Under the pieces are notes generated by a model, which saw only the letters and a list, made by a program, of their open reading frames with translations, did no database searches and was not told where the DNA came from. The position numbers and the translations under genes are program-made. DNA of 20,438 bases from JAQIBY01 sp964615585 (GTDB taxonomy: Bacteria > Bacteroidota > Bacteroidia > Bacteroidales > ML635J-15). Location: NCBI GenBank assembly GCA_964615585.1, contig CAZTNS010000048.1, forward strand, positions 1 to 20,438, given 5' to 3'. Positions within the stretch are counted from its first letter, which is position 1. Every line of letters starts with the position of its first letter. Shown here piece after piece: positions 1-8,398 of this stretch.

Positions 1-606
1 CGAAGGTATTGTTTACAGTTCGCCGGGCATTAAAACCGTACGGCTCATAACCACACTCGGCACATGCACTGACACCATGGTAAAAACCATCAACATCACT
101 GAAACGCCCGACCCGGATTTTACACATAATGCTCCACAATGCGAAGGCGCTATGGTAGATTTTACCTATAATGGAACCACAGGTACCGATTGGAATTACC
201 TCTGGGACTTTGGTCAAGGCGCTACGCCATCGACTTCAACCCAGGAAAATCCGGTTGGCGTATCCTACACCGGATCAGGCACAAAAACGGTACAGCTTAC
301 GGTCTCCAATGGCATATGCTCTGAAACAATAACACAAAACATCACCATCGAAGAAACGCCGGTGGCAGATTTCACTCACATTTCCACCTATTGCACCACG
401 GATTCTGTGAACTTTGAAAACACAGGTACCACAGGTGCTGATTATGAATGGGACTTTGGCAGCGATGCCACCATTCCATCTTCTACTGATGAAAATCCCG
501 AAGGTATTGTTTACAGTTCGCCGGGCATTAAAACCGTACGGCTCATAACCACACTCGGCACATGCACTGACACCATGGTAAAAACCATCAACATCACTGA
601 AACGCC
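1..606 (+). repeat. Long direct repeat inside the PKD gene (498-bp period)
   Basis: Bases 1-108 are identical to 499-606, and the match ends abruptly at 109/607. The period of 498 bp equals 166 codons, which is two PKD domains. Beyond the boundary the next domain pair (109 onward and 607 onward) still aligns but has many synonymous and some amino-acid differences. The left limit of the identity lies outside the window. Confidence 0.95.
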
Positions 607-1846
607 TGATCCAAATTTTACCCACAATGCACCACAATGTGCAGGTACTGCGATTGATTTCAGTTATACCGGAACAACAGGTAATGACTGGAATTACCTC
701 TGGGATTTCGGACAAGGCGCTACGCCTTCAATCTCAACGCAACAAAATCCGGAAAGCGTCAAATATTCCGGTGGTGATAAATCAGTATTATTAACCGTTA
801 CCAATGCACAGTGTTCTGAAAGCATTGAGCAAACCATATCAATACATCAATTGCCTGATGCAGATGCCGGAGTCGATACCACAATCTGCGCAAACACAAG
901 CGTACAAATCGGCAGCGAACCTGTTACCGGTTATGACTATCAATGGTGGGATCCGGACAATTCACTTGATGATACTACAATTGCCAATCCTACGGCTTCT
1001 CCTTCCGCTTCTATTACCACCTATCATCTGCTGGTAACCGATTCAAACGGATGTCAAAACCAGGATTCAGTTACCGTGGTTATGATGAATTCTGCTTTCG
1101 TTGACGCCGGAAGCGATGTGGAAATATGCTACGGAGACACTGTACAAATTGGTATGGGACTGATTGAATGGCAATCTTATTCATGGTCACCGGCAGATGG
1201 TTTGTCTGATTCAACTATATCCAATCCTCTGGCCAGTCCGGACAGCACTACCACATATACCGTTACCGTTCAGTATGAAGAATGTGAAGCAATAACAGAC
1301 GATGTAAAGGTACTTGTGCATCAGCTGCCAGACATTAATGCCACAGGACCCAATGGTGAAGACAGTGTCGAAATTGCCAGGGGACAAAACACTACCCTGA
1401 TGGCTACAGGAGGAACTCAGTATGAATGGAATCCTGCATTTTCACTGAACAATGCATGGATATACAACCCTGTAGCCACTCCGGATGCTTCTACATTATA
1501 TACCGTTACCGGAACTGATGTATTTGGTTGTGTAAATACAGATGATGTGTATGTAGATGTTAAGATCCCTGGTTTATATATTCCATCGGCATTTACACCA
1601 AATGGAGATGACAGAAACGATGTCTTTTATATCCGTTGTAAAGGCACAAAATCCTTTGAATTGAATATCATGGGCCGCAATGGTGACCTATTGTATCACT
1701 CCAAAAATCCCGATGAAGGATGGGATGGCACAGTACAGGGAACAGGTAAAAAAGTTCCGGCCGGAGCCTATGTATATCACACCAAAGGCGAATTCAGTGA
1801 TGGCGAAAAATTCAACGAATCCGGTATTATTAACCTGATCAGATAA
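2..1846 (+). CDS. Secreted PKD/Ig-repeat protein with T9SS type B sorting domain (5' end missing)
   Basis: The reading frame is open from base 2, so this is the C-terminal ~614 residues of a larger protein. In order it shows the end of one PKD domain, then three PKD domains (WDFG-type cores at about 212, 454 and 708), each with a probable disulfide cysteine pair. Three Ig-like repeats follow (about 853-1560) carrying the pattern W-x-P...NP-A-x-P...T-Y-x-V. The last ~93 residues (1565-1843) begin IPSAFTPNGDDRNDVF, the hallmark of the gliding-motility-associated C-terminal domain (CHU_C, T9SS type B signal). Known for the family: such proteins cross the outer membrane by T9SS and are released or surface-attached. 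The PKD domains alternate between two types (NAPQC and STYC). The PorP/SprF gene starts 17 bp downstream. The specific role, adhesin or other, cannot be told. Confidence 0.93.
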   Translation, partial: EGIVYSSPGIKTVRLITTLGTCTDTMVKTINITETPDPDFTHNAPQCEGAMVDFTYNGTTGTDWNYLWDFGQGATPSTSTQENPVGVSYTGSGTKTVQLTVSNGICSETITQNITIEETPVADFTHISTYCTTDSVNFENTGTTGADYEWDFGSDATIPSSTDENPEGIVYSSPGIKTVRLITTLGTCTDTMVKTINITETPDPNFTHNAPQCAGTAIDFSYTGTTGNDWNYLWDFGQGATPSISTQQNPESVKYSGGDKSVLLTVTNAQCSESIEQTISIHQLPDADAGVDTTICANTSVQIGSEPVTGYDYQWWDPDNSLDDTTIANPTASPSASITTYHLLVTDSNGCQNQDSVTVVMMNSAFVDAGSDVEICYGDTVQIGMGLIEWQSYSWSPADGLSDSTISNPLASPDSTTTYTVTVQYEECEAITDDVKVLVHQLPDINATGPNGEDSVEIARGQNTTLMATGGTQYEWNPAFSLNNAWIYNPVATPDASTLYTVTGTDVFGCVNTDDVYVDVKIPGLYIPSAFTPNGDDRNDVFYIRCKGTKSFELNIMGRNGDLLYHSKNPDEGWDGTVQGTGKKVPAGAYVYHTKGEFSDGEKFNESGIINLIR

Positions 1847-1863
1847 AATAAAATCAATAAAAG

Positions 1864-2868
1864 ATGAATCAGAAAAACATACACATTATGAAAAAAATAA
1901 GTTTTGTAATCCTCGGTTTAATTATCAGTTGGGCAGCATTTTCACAGGATGTTAGGCATTCACAGCCCTATTCGGTACCTCTGAAACTCAATCCTGCCCT
2001 CATGGGGTCAGACGACAACATCAACGCCAAACTTAATTACCGTTCTCAGATGCAAAGTATCGACAACGGTTTTACAACCGCTGCGTTTACCTTTATGTCT
2101 CCGATTTACAAACAGGGAAACGGTAGTAAACTTGATGTAGGTGTATATGCCATGAACGATGAGGCCGGTGCTTTTCATCATATGGAAGGCATGCTTGCTG
2201 TGAACTATAACCTGCGTCTCAGCGAAAGCGGCCACTTTTTGAGCGCTTCCGTGTATGGGGGTTTCAATCAGAAATTCCTTGATACCGATGGCCTCACCTT
2301 CGATGACCAATATGAAATCGGAAGTTTTGAAGCTACAAACCAAACCAACGAAACCGTGATGCATGAGTCAGTCAACTACATTGATGCCGGGTTTGGGTTG
2401 ATGTGGTTTTATCAGCCGATGGAGGCAGAAAGCAATATCAATGCCTTTGCAGGGATATCAGCATTTCATGTTAATCAACCCAATGAAAGTTTTACTGAAG
2501 AAACCGGGGAACTGTACACCAAATACGCTTCCCAGGCCGGCATAAAAATAACACCGGAAGGCAGTAAGCTCACATTTACACCCAACATACTTGGTTCCAC
2601 GCAGAACGGCCAAAATGAACTGGCTACAGGCATTTATACCGATTACGCCATCAATGAAACCTTTAAAGCACGTATCGGAGCATGGTACAGGGCTCAAAAT
2701 ACGATGGCTTTTGTGGTGGGATTTGAATTTATGCAAATATACGTGGGGTACAGTTACGACTTGCCAAATTCAGGCCTGAGCAATATGGTAAATGGGGCTA
2801 ACACACATGAAATCAGCTTATCCTATTATTTCAATACATCATCGGAAAAAAGCTATAAAATGTTTTAA
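1864..2868 (+). CDS. PorP/SprF family T9SS-associated outer-membrane protein
   Basis: This is a 334-residue protein, or 326 if it starts at the second ATG (1888). The second start gives a cleaner signal peptide, MKKISFVILGLIISWAAFSQ, ending at a likely AFSQ/D cleavage site. The mature part fits PorP/SprF: an early DVRHSQPYSVPLKLNPALMG segment, repeated amphipathic strands with glycine and aromatic residues (GVYAMNDEAGAF, LSASVYGGFNQKF, FVVGFEFMQIYVGYSYDLPNSGLS), and a strand-like C-terminus ending in HEISLSYYF. Family members are ~300-340-residue outer-membrane beta-barrels. They often sit directly after a gene for a type B sorting-domain protein and are needed to secrete or anchor that substrate. 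The 17-bp gap to the PKD gene and the terminator just downstream support a shared transcript and a dedicated partner role. Confidence 0.92.
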   Translation: MNQKNIHIMKKISFVILGLIISWAAFSQDVRHSQPYSVPLKLNPALMGSDDNINAKLNYRSQMQSIDNGFTTAAFTFMSPIYKQGNGSKLDVGVYAMNDEAGAFHHMEGMLAVNYNLRLSESGHFLSASVYGGFNQKFLDTDGLTFDDQYEIGSFEATNQTNETVMHESVNYIDAGFGLMWFYQPMEAESNINAFAGISAFHVNQPNESFTEETGELYTKYASQAGIKITPEGSKLTFTPNILGSTQNGQNELATGIYTDYAINETFKARIGAWYRAQNTMAFVVGFEFMQIYVGYSYDLPNSGLSNMVNGANTHEISLSYYFNTSSEKSYKMF

Positions 2869-2899
2869 GAGGTATTTTGATAATTACTGTTCAGTTTCA

Positions 2900-2934
2900 A
2901 AAAAGGCTTTCTGAAATTTTCAGAAAGCCTTTTT
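2900..2934. terminator. Bidirectional intrinsic terminator
   Basis: A perfect hairpin has a 16-bp stem (AAAAGGCTTTCTGAA-type arms) around a 3-nt loop at 2916-2918. A-rich and T-rich flanks mean either strand ends in a U-run. It lies between the convergent PorP/SprF gene (ends 2868) and the dipeptidase gene (ends 3009), so it can stop both transcripts. Confidence 0.92.
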
Positions 2935-3008
2935 GGTAAAATTATAGTTTAGAACAGCGTGTCATTCTCCTGGCTTTTATTAAACATACGCTATTTTATT
3001 ACGACTAC

Positions 3009-4472
3009 TTATTCATTTTCAGGAATATGCTTTAATATATCCAGCGTGTGTTTCCACCACATTTGCACCGTTTTAATGCTGATTTTTTCATCAGGTGTAT
3101 GGGCATTTTTTATGGTAGGCCCTATTGATATCATATCCAGATACGGATATTTTTCAAGAAACAAACCACATTCCAAGCCGGCATGAATTGCTCTTACCAC
3201 CGGTTTTTTATTAAAAAGATTTTCATAGGATTTTTCAGAAACTCTGAGTATTTCAGAGTCAGGGTTGGGTGCCCAACCGGGGTATCCATCACTGTGCTGT
3301 ACTTCAGCTTTTGCCAGTTTAAACACGGAAGCTACCATCCCTGCAATGTCTTTTTTGCCCGATTCCAATGATGAACGCTGGCTTGTCACCACTTCTATCT
3401 GATCATCTTCAATGAATTTTACAGATGCCAGGTTGGTAGAAGTTTCAACCATGCCTTCAACGTCAGGACTCCATGTATGAACACCATGCGGACAACCATA
3501 AACAGAACGAATCAGTGCTTTCTGCACCTTCTTGTTTATCACAAAATCCGGCATCTCTGTATCTGAAATGGTAAATTTCATGTTCGGTTCACGCTTGCCA
3601 TTTTCTTTTGTTACCGTGTCAGCGAATGTATTAAAATCCTTTTTCAGTTTTCCAGCATATTTACCTTTGATGGTAATAAGCGCCATTGCTTCACGGGGAA
3701 TCGCATTGCGCTTATTGCCCCCATCAAAACAAGAAAGCCTTGGTTTGTAATCATCGTAAACCTGCTCTAAAAACCGGGCTATAATTTTGTTGGCATTACC
3801 AAGGTCTTTATGAATTTCATCGCCACTGTGGCCACCTCTCAAGCCCTCAACTTCGATTTTAAGCGCTACGTGATTTTTGGAAGCAGGTTTTTGCTTGTAT
3901 GTAAACCTCGCATTGGTATCTATACCACCGGCACATCCGATGAAAATCTCGCCCTCATCTTCAGAATCCAGATTAATCAGAATTTTACCTTCAAAAAACC
4001 CTGATTTTAATGCAAATGCACCTGTCAAACCGGTTTCTTCATCAACTGTGAAAAGACATTCCAGTTTTGGATGGTCAAATTCATCCGTTGCGAGCAAAGC
4101 CATTTGAACAGCCATCCCGATTCCGTCATCTGCTCCCAGTGTGGTGCCTTTGGCTTTTACCCATTCGCCATCGATCACCGGTGTAATGGGATCGGTATTA
4201 AAATCAATGTCAACGCCCTTGTTTTTTTCACACACCATGTCCATGTGGCTCTGTAAAACCACAGTTTTACGGTTTTCAAATCCAGTGGTCGCCGGTTTAG
4301 TTATCAAGACATTGCCAATATCATCCCGTTTAGCTTCAAGATCATGCTTTCTGGCAAAGTCCAGCATAAACCGGATTATTTTATCTTCCCGTTTTGACGG
4401 GCGTGGTACCTGACAGATATCTTCAAAATGTTTCCAAACAACTGAAGGTTCTAAATGCGTTAAAGTTCCCAT
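3009..4472 (-). CDS. pepD: Aminoacyl-histidine dipeptidase (Xaa-His dipeptidase, PepD; M20 family)
   Basis: This 487-residue protein has the usual length for PepD and hydrolyses Xaa-His and other dipeptides in the cytoplasm using a di-metal site. Visible M20 features are QSHMDMVC (metal ligand H76, catalytic-site D78), TLGADDGIG (bridging metal D115), DEETGLTGA (E145 general base, E146 metal ligand) and NLDSEDEG (D169 metal ligand). The C-terminal part has HAGLECG (from H430) and NAHTPDE (H458, the last metal ligand). There is no signal peptide. It runs divergently from the lipoprotein gene across an 87-bp gap and shares the 2900-2934 terminator at its end. With the nearby racemase and fermentation genes it fits peptide use, though no operon link is visible. 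Confidence 0.95.
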   Translation of the reverse strand: MGTLTHLEPSVVWKHFEDICQVPRPSKREDKIIRFMLDFARKHDLEAKRDDIGNVLITKPATTGFENRKTVVLQSHMDMVCEKNKGVDIDFNTDPITPVIDGEWVKAKGTTLGADDGIGMAVQMALLATDEFDHPKLECLFTVDEETGLTGAFALKSGFFEGKILINLDSEDEGEIFIGCAGGIDTNARFTYKQKPASKNHVALKIEVEGLRGGHSGDEIHKDLGNANKIIARFLEQVYDDYKPRLSCFDGGNKRNAIPREAMALITIKGKYAGKLKKDFNTFADTVTKENGKREPNMKFTISDTEMPDFVINKKVQKALIRSVYGCPHGVHTWSPDVEGMVETSTNLASVKFIEDDQIEVVTSQRSSLESGKKDIAGMVASVFKLAKAEVQHSDGYPGWAPNPDSEILRVSEKSYENLFNKKPVVRAIHAGLECGLFLEKYPYLDMISIGPTIKNAHTPDEKISIKTVQMWWKHTLDILKHIPENE

Positions 4473-4559
4473 AATAATTTGTATTTTTGTTTAAGACATG
4501 AAAATAATGAAATTCGTTTAAATATAAAACATAACAACGAAATTTATGCATTTAATGAT

Positions 4560-5201
4560 ATGAAGCTTTGCTATTTTATAACCTTATTATTTTCTCTGAT
4601 GATTGTTTTTCCAGGTTGTGAAAAAGATGAACCATCAAAAGTTTTTGGTACTGTAAGCGTTTATCCCAACAACGATCCTGTATCGAAAGGTAAAATTAAA
4701 CTCAGTGCCCAGATCATTGATCAGGGAAGTTTCAATAACAATTTTCAAACCATTGATGATGCTTATACCAATCACAGCGGCGGATATGAAATATCATTTG
4801 ATCCTGTTAGAGCCAGCGTTTACAGAATTGATTTCTCACATGATGAATACCGTGAAAAATTTGTTGAATTTTCATCGAAGAATTTTACATTATCCAAACA
4901 AATCAGCATACAGGTAGTGATAAAAGCCCATCTGGATGTGCATATAAAAAATCAGAATTCCCCTTCCCCGTCGGATGAGTTCAGAATCCGCATCAAAGAT
5001 ATTCCTGATGTCTGTCAGGATTGCAGTGATTCCACGTTCATCGTGTTAACCGGAGCTGATGTTGATACTACTCTAACATATCAAACGGTTGGGAAAGATG
5101 AAATTAGACTGGAATATACAACATCCGATGATGATGGCGATTTATTTTTGGAAACCATTTATTGTAATGCAGGGAATAATGATTTTACTATCAATTATTG
5201 A
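4560..5201 (+). CDS. Small lipoprotein, probably surface-exposed, unknown function
   Basis: I chose the ATG at 4560 because it gives a proper lipoprotein signal peptide: MKLC, a hydrophobic stretch, then the lipobox FPGC with the lipidated cysteine at residue 20. The in-frame ATG at 4479 would put 27 polar residues before it. The residues after the cysteine, EKDEP, match X-K-(D/E)2-X, the lipoprotein export signal described for Bacteroidota, which predicts display on the cell surface. The mature ~193 residues look beta-rich. The first half (FGTVSVYPNNDPVSKGKI, then GGYEISFDP...YRIDFSHDEY) resembles a carboxypeptidase-regulatory-like or transthyretin-like fold. The second half has a CQDC pair and one more cysteine near the end. 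A TATTTTTG at 4482-4489 could be a -7 element but has no matching -33. I do not recognise a specific family. Confidence 0.8.
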   Translation: MKLCYFITLLFSLMIVFPGCEKDEPSKVFGTVSVYPNNDPVSKGKIKLSAQIIDQGSFNNNFQTIDDAYTNHSGGYEISFDPVRASVYRIDFSHDEYREKFVEFSSKNFTLSKQISIQVVIKAHLDVHIKNQNSPSPSDEFRIRIKDIPDVCQDCSDSTFIVLTGADVDTTLTYQTVGKDEIRLEYTTSDDDGDLFLETIYCNAGNNDFTINY

Positions 5202-5267
5202 ATTGATGGTCTCTTCACGATAATGACTATCAATTGCCCCTTTGATTAAAAATTCCGGCCACTCAGA

Positions 5268-5299
5268 TTTGCATGTTAAGGGAAAAATACGTACTTTTG
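5268..5299 (+). promoter_or_regulatory. Bacteroidota-type promoter for the GNAT-racemase unit
   Basis: TTTG at 5268-5271, a 20-nt spacer, then TACTTTTG at 5292-5299. This matches the published Bacteroides consensus (TTTG at -33, TAnnTTTG at -7) in sequence and spacing. It predicts a start near 5302-5303 and a ~90-nt leader before the ATG at 5394. The rest of the 5202-5393 gap shows nothing else convincing. Confidence 0.55.
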
Positions 5300-5393
5300 A
5301 TTTTCAACTATTATTTTTAAAAAATGATAAACCACAGGTACCTGCACAATTAATTAATTATAGAGTTAGTTTTAATCATAAAATTTTAATGTT

Positions 5394-5831
5394 ATGGAAA
5401 TTAAATTATTTACTGAAAAACAACCATTATCCAACACTGAAAAAGAAGAAGTTTGCGATTTTCTTTATAAACACCTGGATGAATTCGGAGACCCCCGTGA
5501 AGCAATTATGAAGTCTATTGACTACGCGATGAAAAACATTGAGTCTTTTGGAGGGTTTATTCTTGTGGCGAGAGAAGATGACGATATCAAAGGAGCCGTT
5601 GTTATAAACAAAACAGGCATGGGCGGTTATATACCTGACAATATTCTTGTTTATATAGCTGTACACCGTGATCAAAGAGGAAAAGGCCTGGGCAAGAAAT
5701 TGATGAAAGAAACACTGGATACTGCTGAAGGCGATGTTAAACTGCACGTTGAGCATAACAATCCTGCCCGTTTCCTTTATAAAAAGGTTGGATTTACCAG
5801 TAAATATATGGAAATGAGATATAACAGATAA
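5394..5831 (+). CDS. GNAT family N-acetyltransferase
   Basis: At 145 residues this is a compact GNAT domain. It predicts acetyl transfer from acetyl-CoA to an amine on a small molecule or protein. The acetyl-CoA-binding motif A is clear: the strand NILVYIAV, then QRGKGLGKKLM (94-104), which matches Q/R-x-x-G-x-G/A. The later NNPARFLYKKVGF (122-134) is the typical motif B, with the conserved N, A, F-Y and GF positions. The first ~50 residues are helical and probably shape the substrate site. The gene is read just ahead of the racemase gene with a 4-bp gap, so the two are almost certainly cotranscribed. Acetylation of the amino acid handled by the racemase is a reasonable guess, but the substrate cannot be read from the sequence. 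Confidence 0.93.
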   Translation: MEIKLFTEKQPLSNTEKEEVCDFLYKHLDEFGDPREAIMKSIDYAMKNIESFGGFILVAREDDDIKGAVVINKTGMGGYIPDNILVYIAVHRDQRGKGLGKKLMKETLDTAEGDVKLHVEHNNPARFLYKKVGFTSKYMEMRYNR

Positions 5832-5835
5832 CGAT

Positions 5836-6906
5836 ATGGCATTTGTACTACTTGACCGGAAAAAACTAAAAAGCAACTATAATTACCTTGATAAAATTTT
5901 CAATAAGCATAATATTGAGTGGGCTGTGGTTACAAAAATGCTTTGTGGAAACAAAGCGTATTTAAAAGAAGTTATTGATCTCACCACAAAGGAAGTATGT
6001 GACTCCAGGGTAAGCAATTTAAAAACGATCAAGAACATCAGCAAAGATGTTCAGACCATATACATCAAACCCCCTGCCAAACGCGCCATAAAATCCGTTG
6101 TTAAGTATGCTGACATCAGTTTGAACACACAATTGAGCACCATTGAGTTGCTTTCCGAAGAAGCCCAACGGCAAAATAAAATTCACAAAGTCATCATCAT
6201 GCTTGAAATGGGTGAGCTTCGCGAAGGGGTAATGCGCAACGATGTTATTGATTTTTACGAAGAGATTTTTAAGTTACCCAACATAAGTGTATTGGGTATT
6301 GGCACAAATCTGACTTGCCTCTACGGGGTTTTACCAAATCAGGATAAACTGATACAGCTCAACCTGTATAAACAACTGATTGAGGCTAAATTCAACCGTA
6401 AGATCAAATACGTTTCCGGTGGATCATCCGTTACCATTCCGCTTATCAAACAAAAATTACTCCCCCAGGGCATAAATCATTTTCGTGTTGGAGAAACCCT
6501 TTTTATGGGAACCAATGTGTATGACGGTTCCAAACTCGAAGAGATGGATAATGACGTGTTGAAACTTTATGCGGAGATCATCGAATTGACCAAAAAGCCT
6601 ACGGTACCTGAAGGTGATATGGGGCAAAACGTTGAAGGTAAGAGCTTTGAGTTTGAGAAAGATGAATATGGTAAAAAAACCTACCGTGCCATCCTTGATG
6701 TTGGGCTGCTGGATATCGAAACAGAGCATCTGACTCCGGTTGATCCCAATGTGGAAGTGGCCGGTGCCAGTTCTGACATGATAGTCATGGACCTGGATAA
6801 AAATGAACAAAATTACCAGGTTGGAGATTTACTTGAATTCAATGTGGACTACATGGGCGCTTTACGCCTGTTTAACTCCAATTACATTGATAAACGTGTA
6901 GTCTGA
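5836..6906 (+). CDS. PLP-dependent amino-acid racemase, alanine/ornithine racemase family
   Basis: This is a 356-residue fold-type III PLP enzyme. The PLP-binding lysine is K34 in VVTKMLCGN at the end of the first barrel strand. Further family marks are LEMGELREG (123-131), GIGTNLTC (154-161), SGGSSVT (194-200) and FRVGETLFMG (216-225), the last two expected to hold the PLP phosphate. The layout, ~355-residue length and the ending GASSDMIVMDL...YQVGDLLEFNVDYMGALRLFNS closely resemble the ornithine racemase (Orr) of Clostridium sticklandii and its relatives more than classic Alr. The natural substrate is not certain; ornithine is the best guess and other basic amino acids are possible. It follows the GNAT gene by 4 bp and converges on ridA with only 7 bp between stop codons and no visible terminator. 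Confidence 0.88.
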   Translation: MAFVLLDRKKLKSNYNYLDKIFNKHNIEWAVVTKMLCGNKAYLKEVIDLTTKEVCDSRVSNLKTIKNISKDVQTIYIKPPAKRAIKSVVKYADISLNTQLSTIELLSEEAQRQNKIHKVIIMLEMGELREGVMRNDVIDFYEEIFKLPNISVLGIGTNLTCLYGVLPNQDKLIQLNLYKQLIEAKFNRKIKYVSGGSSVTIPLIKQKLLPQGINHFRVGETLFMGTNVYDGSKLEEMDNDVLKLYAEIIELTKKPTVPEGDMGQNVEGKSFEFEKDEYGKKTYRAILDVGLLDIETEHLTPVDPNVEVAGASSDMIVMDLDKNEQNYQVGDLLEFNVDYMGALRLFNSNYIDKRVV

Positions 6907-6913
6907 CAATGTT

Positions 6914-7294
6914 TTAGTTACTTTTCACAGCGATGGTTTCAATTTCCACCAACGCGCCAAGTGGCAATTCTTTTACAGCAAATGCCGCCCTGGCCGGAGG
7001 ATTTTGTGCGTAGTAGCTGCCATACACTTCATTCATAGCCTTAAAATTGGCCATGTCGCTGAGCAAGCAAGTTGATTTAATCACATCATCAAATGTATAA
7101 CCGGCCTCTTCCAGTATGGCACCAATGTTTTTCATGACCTGTTTTGTCTGAGCTTCTATGCCTTCTGGTATTTTGCCTGTTTCCGGATTTACAGGCACCT
7201 GCCCGGAAATAAATAAGGTACCGTTGACTTCAACCGCCTGTGAATAAGGCCCTATGGCTTTGGGCGCTTTATCCGTCTGATGTATTTTTTTCAT
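6914..7294 (-). CDS. ridA: RidA family enamine/imine deaminase
   Basis: This 126-residue protein has the standard length of RidA/YjgF/UK114 trimers, which hydrolyse reactive 2-aminoacrylate-type enamines/imines from PLP enzymes to 2-keto acids. Seen: PKAIGPYSQAV near the start, ISGQVPVNPETGKIP (29-43), and PPARAAFAVKELPLGALVEIETIAV at the end. R102 and E117 align with E. coli RidA R105 and E120, which bind the substrate carboxylate and activate water, so an active deaminase is expected. It is the last gene of the minus-strand fermentation cluster, 11 bp after buk. That placement suggests protection during amino-acid catabolism, which is my inference. Confidence 0.95.
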   Translation of the reverse strand: MKKIHQTDKAPKAIGPYSQAVEVNGTLFISGQVPVNPETGKIPEGIEAQTKQVMKNIGAILEEAGYTFDDVIKSTCLLSDMANFKAMNEVYGSYYAQNPPARAAFAVKELPLGALVEIETIAVKSN

Positions 7295-7305
7295 GATGAT
7301 TGAGT

Positions 7306-8382
7306 TTATTTATAAATAAGTGGTTCAATTTCGTTATTCAGCACCATCAGCCCATTTTTTGCCAACGCTGCCATCTCATCCTCACCGGGATAAGCTTTCA
7401 CGGGAGCCAGAAAGCCTGTCATCTTTTCAACAAATTCCACAAACGGTTTGCTGTAGGCTATGCCTCCTGTCAGCAAAATTCCATCTAACTTACCTTCTAA
7501 TACTGTGGCCAAACCGCCAATTTCCTTAGCTACCTGATAAGCCATTGCATTATAAATATATTCAGCTTTTTTATCGCCTTGGTTTATACGCTGCTCTACC
7601 TCATAGGCATCGTTTGTTCCAAGATAACCTACCAGTCCGCCTTCACCTTTGATCATTTTCTTCACCTCTTTGAGCGAGTATTTTCCGGAAAAACACAATT
7701 TCGCCAACTGGCCGACAGGCAAACCACCACTGCGTTCGGGAGAAAATGGACCATCGCCGTCCAGTGCATTGTTGACATCAACAACTTTCCCTTTTCGATG
7801 GGCTCCTACGGATATGCCACCTCCCAGGTGAGCTACAATTAAATTTAAATCACCGTAATTTTTCCCAATGTCCCGGGCATAAGTCCTGGCAATCGCTTTT
7901 TGGTTTAGGGCATGGAAAATGGAAATGCGCTTAAAATTAGGATTCCCACTCACACGTGCGATATCATCCATTTCATCCACAACCACAGGGTCTGCAATGA
8001 AAGCTTTCGCCCTGCCAATGGATTTGGCAATGTCATCGGCTATTAAGCCTCCCAGGTTACTGGCATGTTCACCCAGTGGCGAATTCCTCAAATCTTTTCG
8101 CATGGCTTCGTTGACAAGATATATGCCTGAAGGAATAGGCTTAACCAGCCCTCCCCTGCCAATAACAGCATCAATTTTATTGATATCGTATCCTGCTGTT
8201 TTTACTTCGTTGAGCACTATTTCTTTCCGGAACTCATCCTGGTCTGTAATGCTTGCAAATGCAGACAATTCATCACGTGAATGTTTCAGGTTATTCTGAA
8301 ACACGTTTTTATCATTTTCAAAGATTGCAATTTTTGTGGATGTCGATCCCGGGTTAACAATAAGTAATCTGTAAGTTGTCAT
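7306..8382 (-). CDS. buk: Butyrate kinase
   Basis: This 358-residue enzyme of the acetate/sugar kinase (ASKHA) superfamily converts butyryl-phosphate plus ADP to butyrate plus ATP. Many relatives also take isobutyryl-, isovaleryl- or other branched acyl-phosphates. The phosphate-1 loop is VNPGSTSTK (9-17). Downstream are AHLGGGISVGAHRKGKVVD (184-202) and DGDGPFSPERSGGLP (208-222), both diagnostic of Buk rather than AckA, and a C-terminal GILLTGGIAYS. I used the ATG at 8382, which begins MTTYRLLIVNPGS. The longer frame from 8418 would overlap ptb and adds 12 residues absent from the family. It follows ptb by 16 bp and precedes ridA by 11 bp. Confidence 0.95.
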   Translation of the reverse strand: MTTYRLLIVNPGSTSTKIAIFENDKNVFQNNLKHSRDELSAFASITDQDEFRKEIVLNEVKTAGYDINKIDAVIGRGGLVKPIPSGIYLVNEAMRKDLRNSPLGEHASNLGGLIADDIAKSIGRAKAFIADPVVVDEMDDIARVSGNPNFKRISIFHALNQKAIARTYARDIGKNYGDLNLIVAHLGGGISVGAHRKGKVVDVNNALDGDGPFSPERSGGLPVGQLAKLCFSGKYSLKEVKKMIKGEGGLVGYLGTNDAYEVEQRINQGDKKAEYIYNAMAYQVAKEIGGLATVLEGKLDGILLTGGIAYSKPFVEFVEKMTGFLAPVKAYPGEDEMAALAKNGLMVLNNEIEPLIYK

Positions 8383-8398
8383 AGTTATATTTCTTTTT

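Noticed and set aside
275..715. 146-residue minus-strand frame inside the PKD gene
   Set aside because: It is antisense to a clearly coding repeat region and has no recognisable motif; it arises from the repetitive codon pattern.
2959..3186. 75-residue plus-strand frame after the bidirectional terminator
   Set aside because: It is antisense to the end of pepD, lies beyond a strong terminator and has no coding features.
5242..5511. 89-residue plus-strand frame starting at a TTG
   Set aside because: It begins upstream of the best promoter, has a low-complexity basic composition, and its second half overlaps the GNAT gene in another frame.
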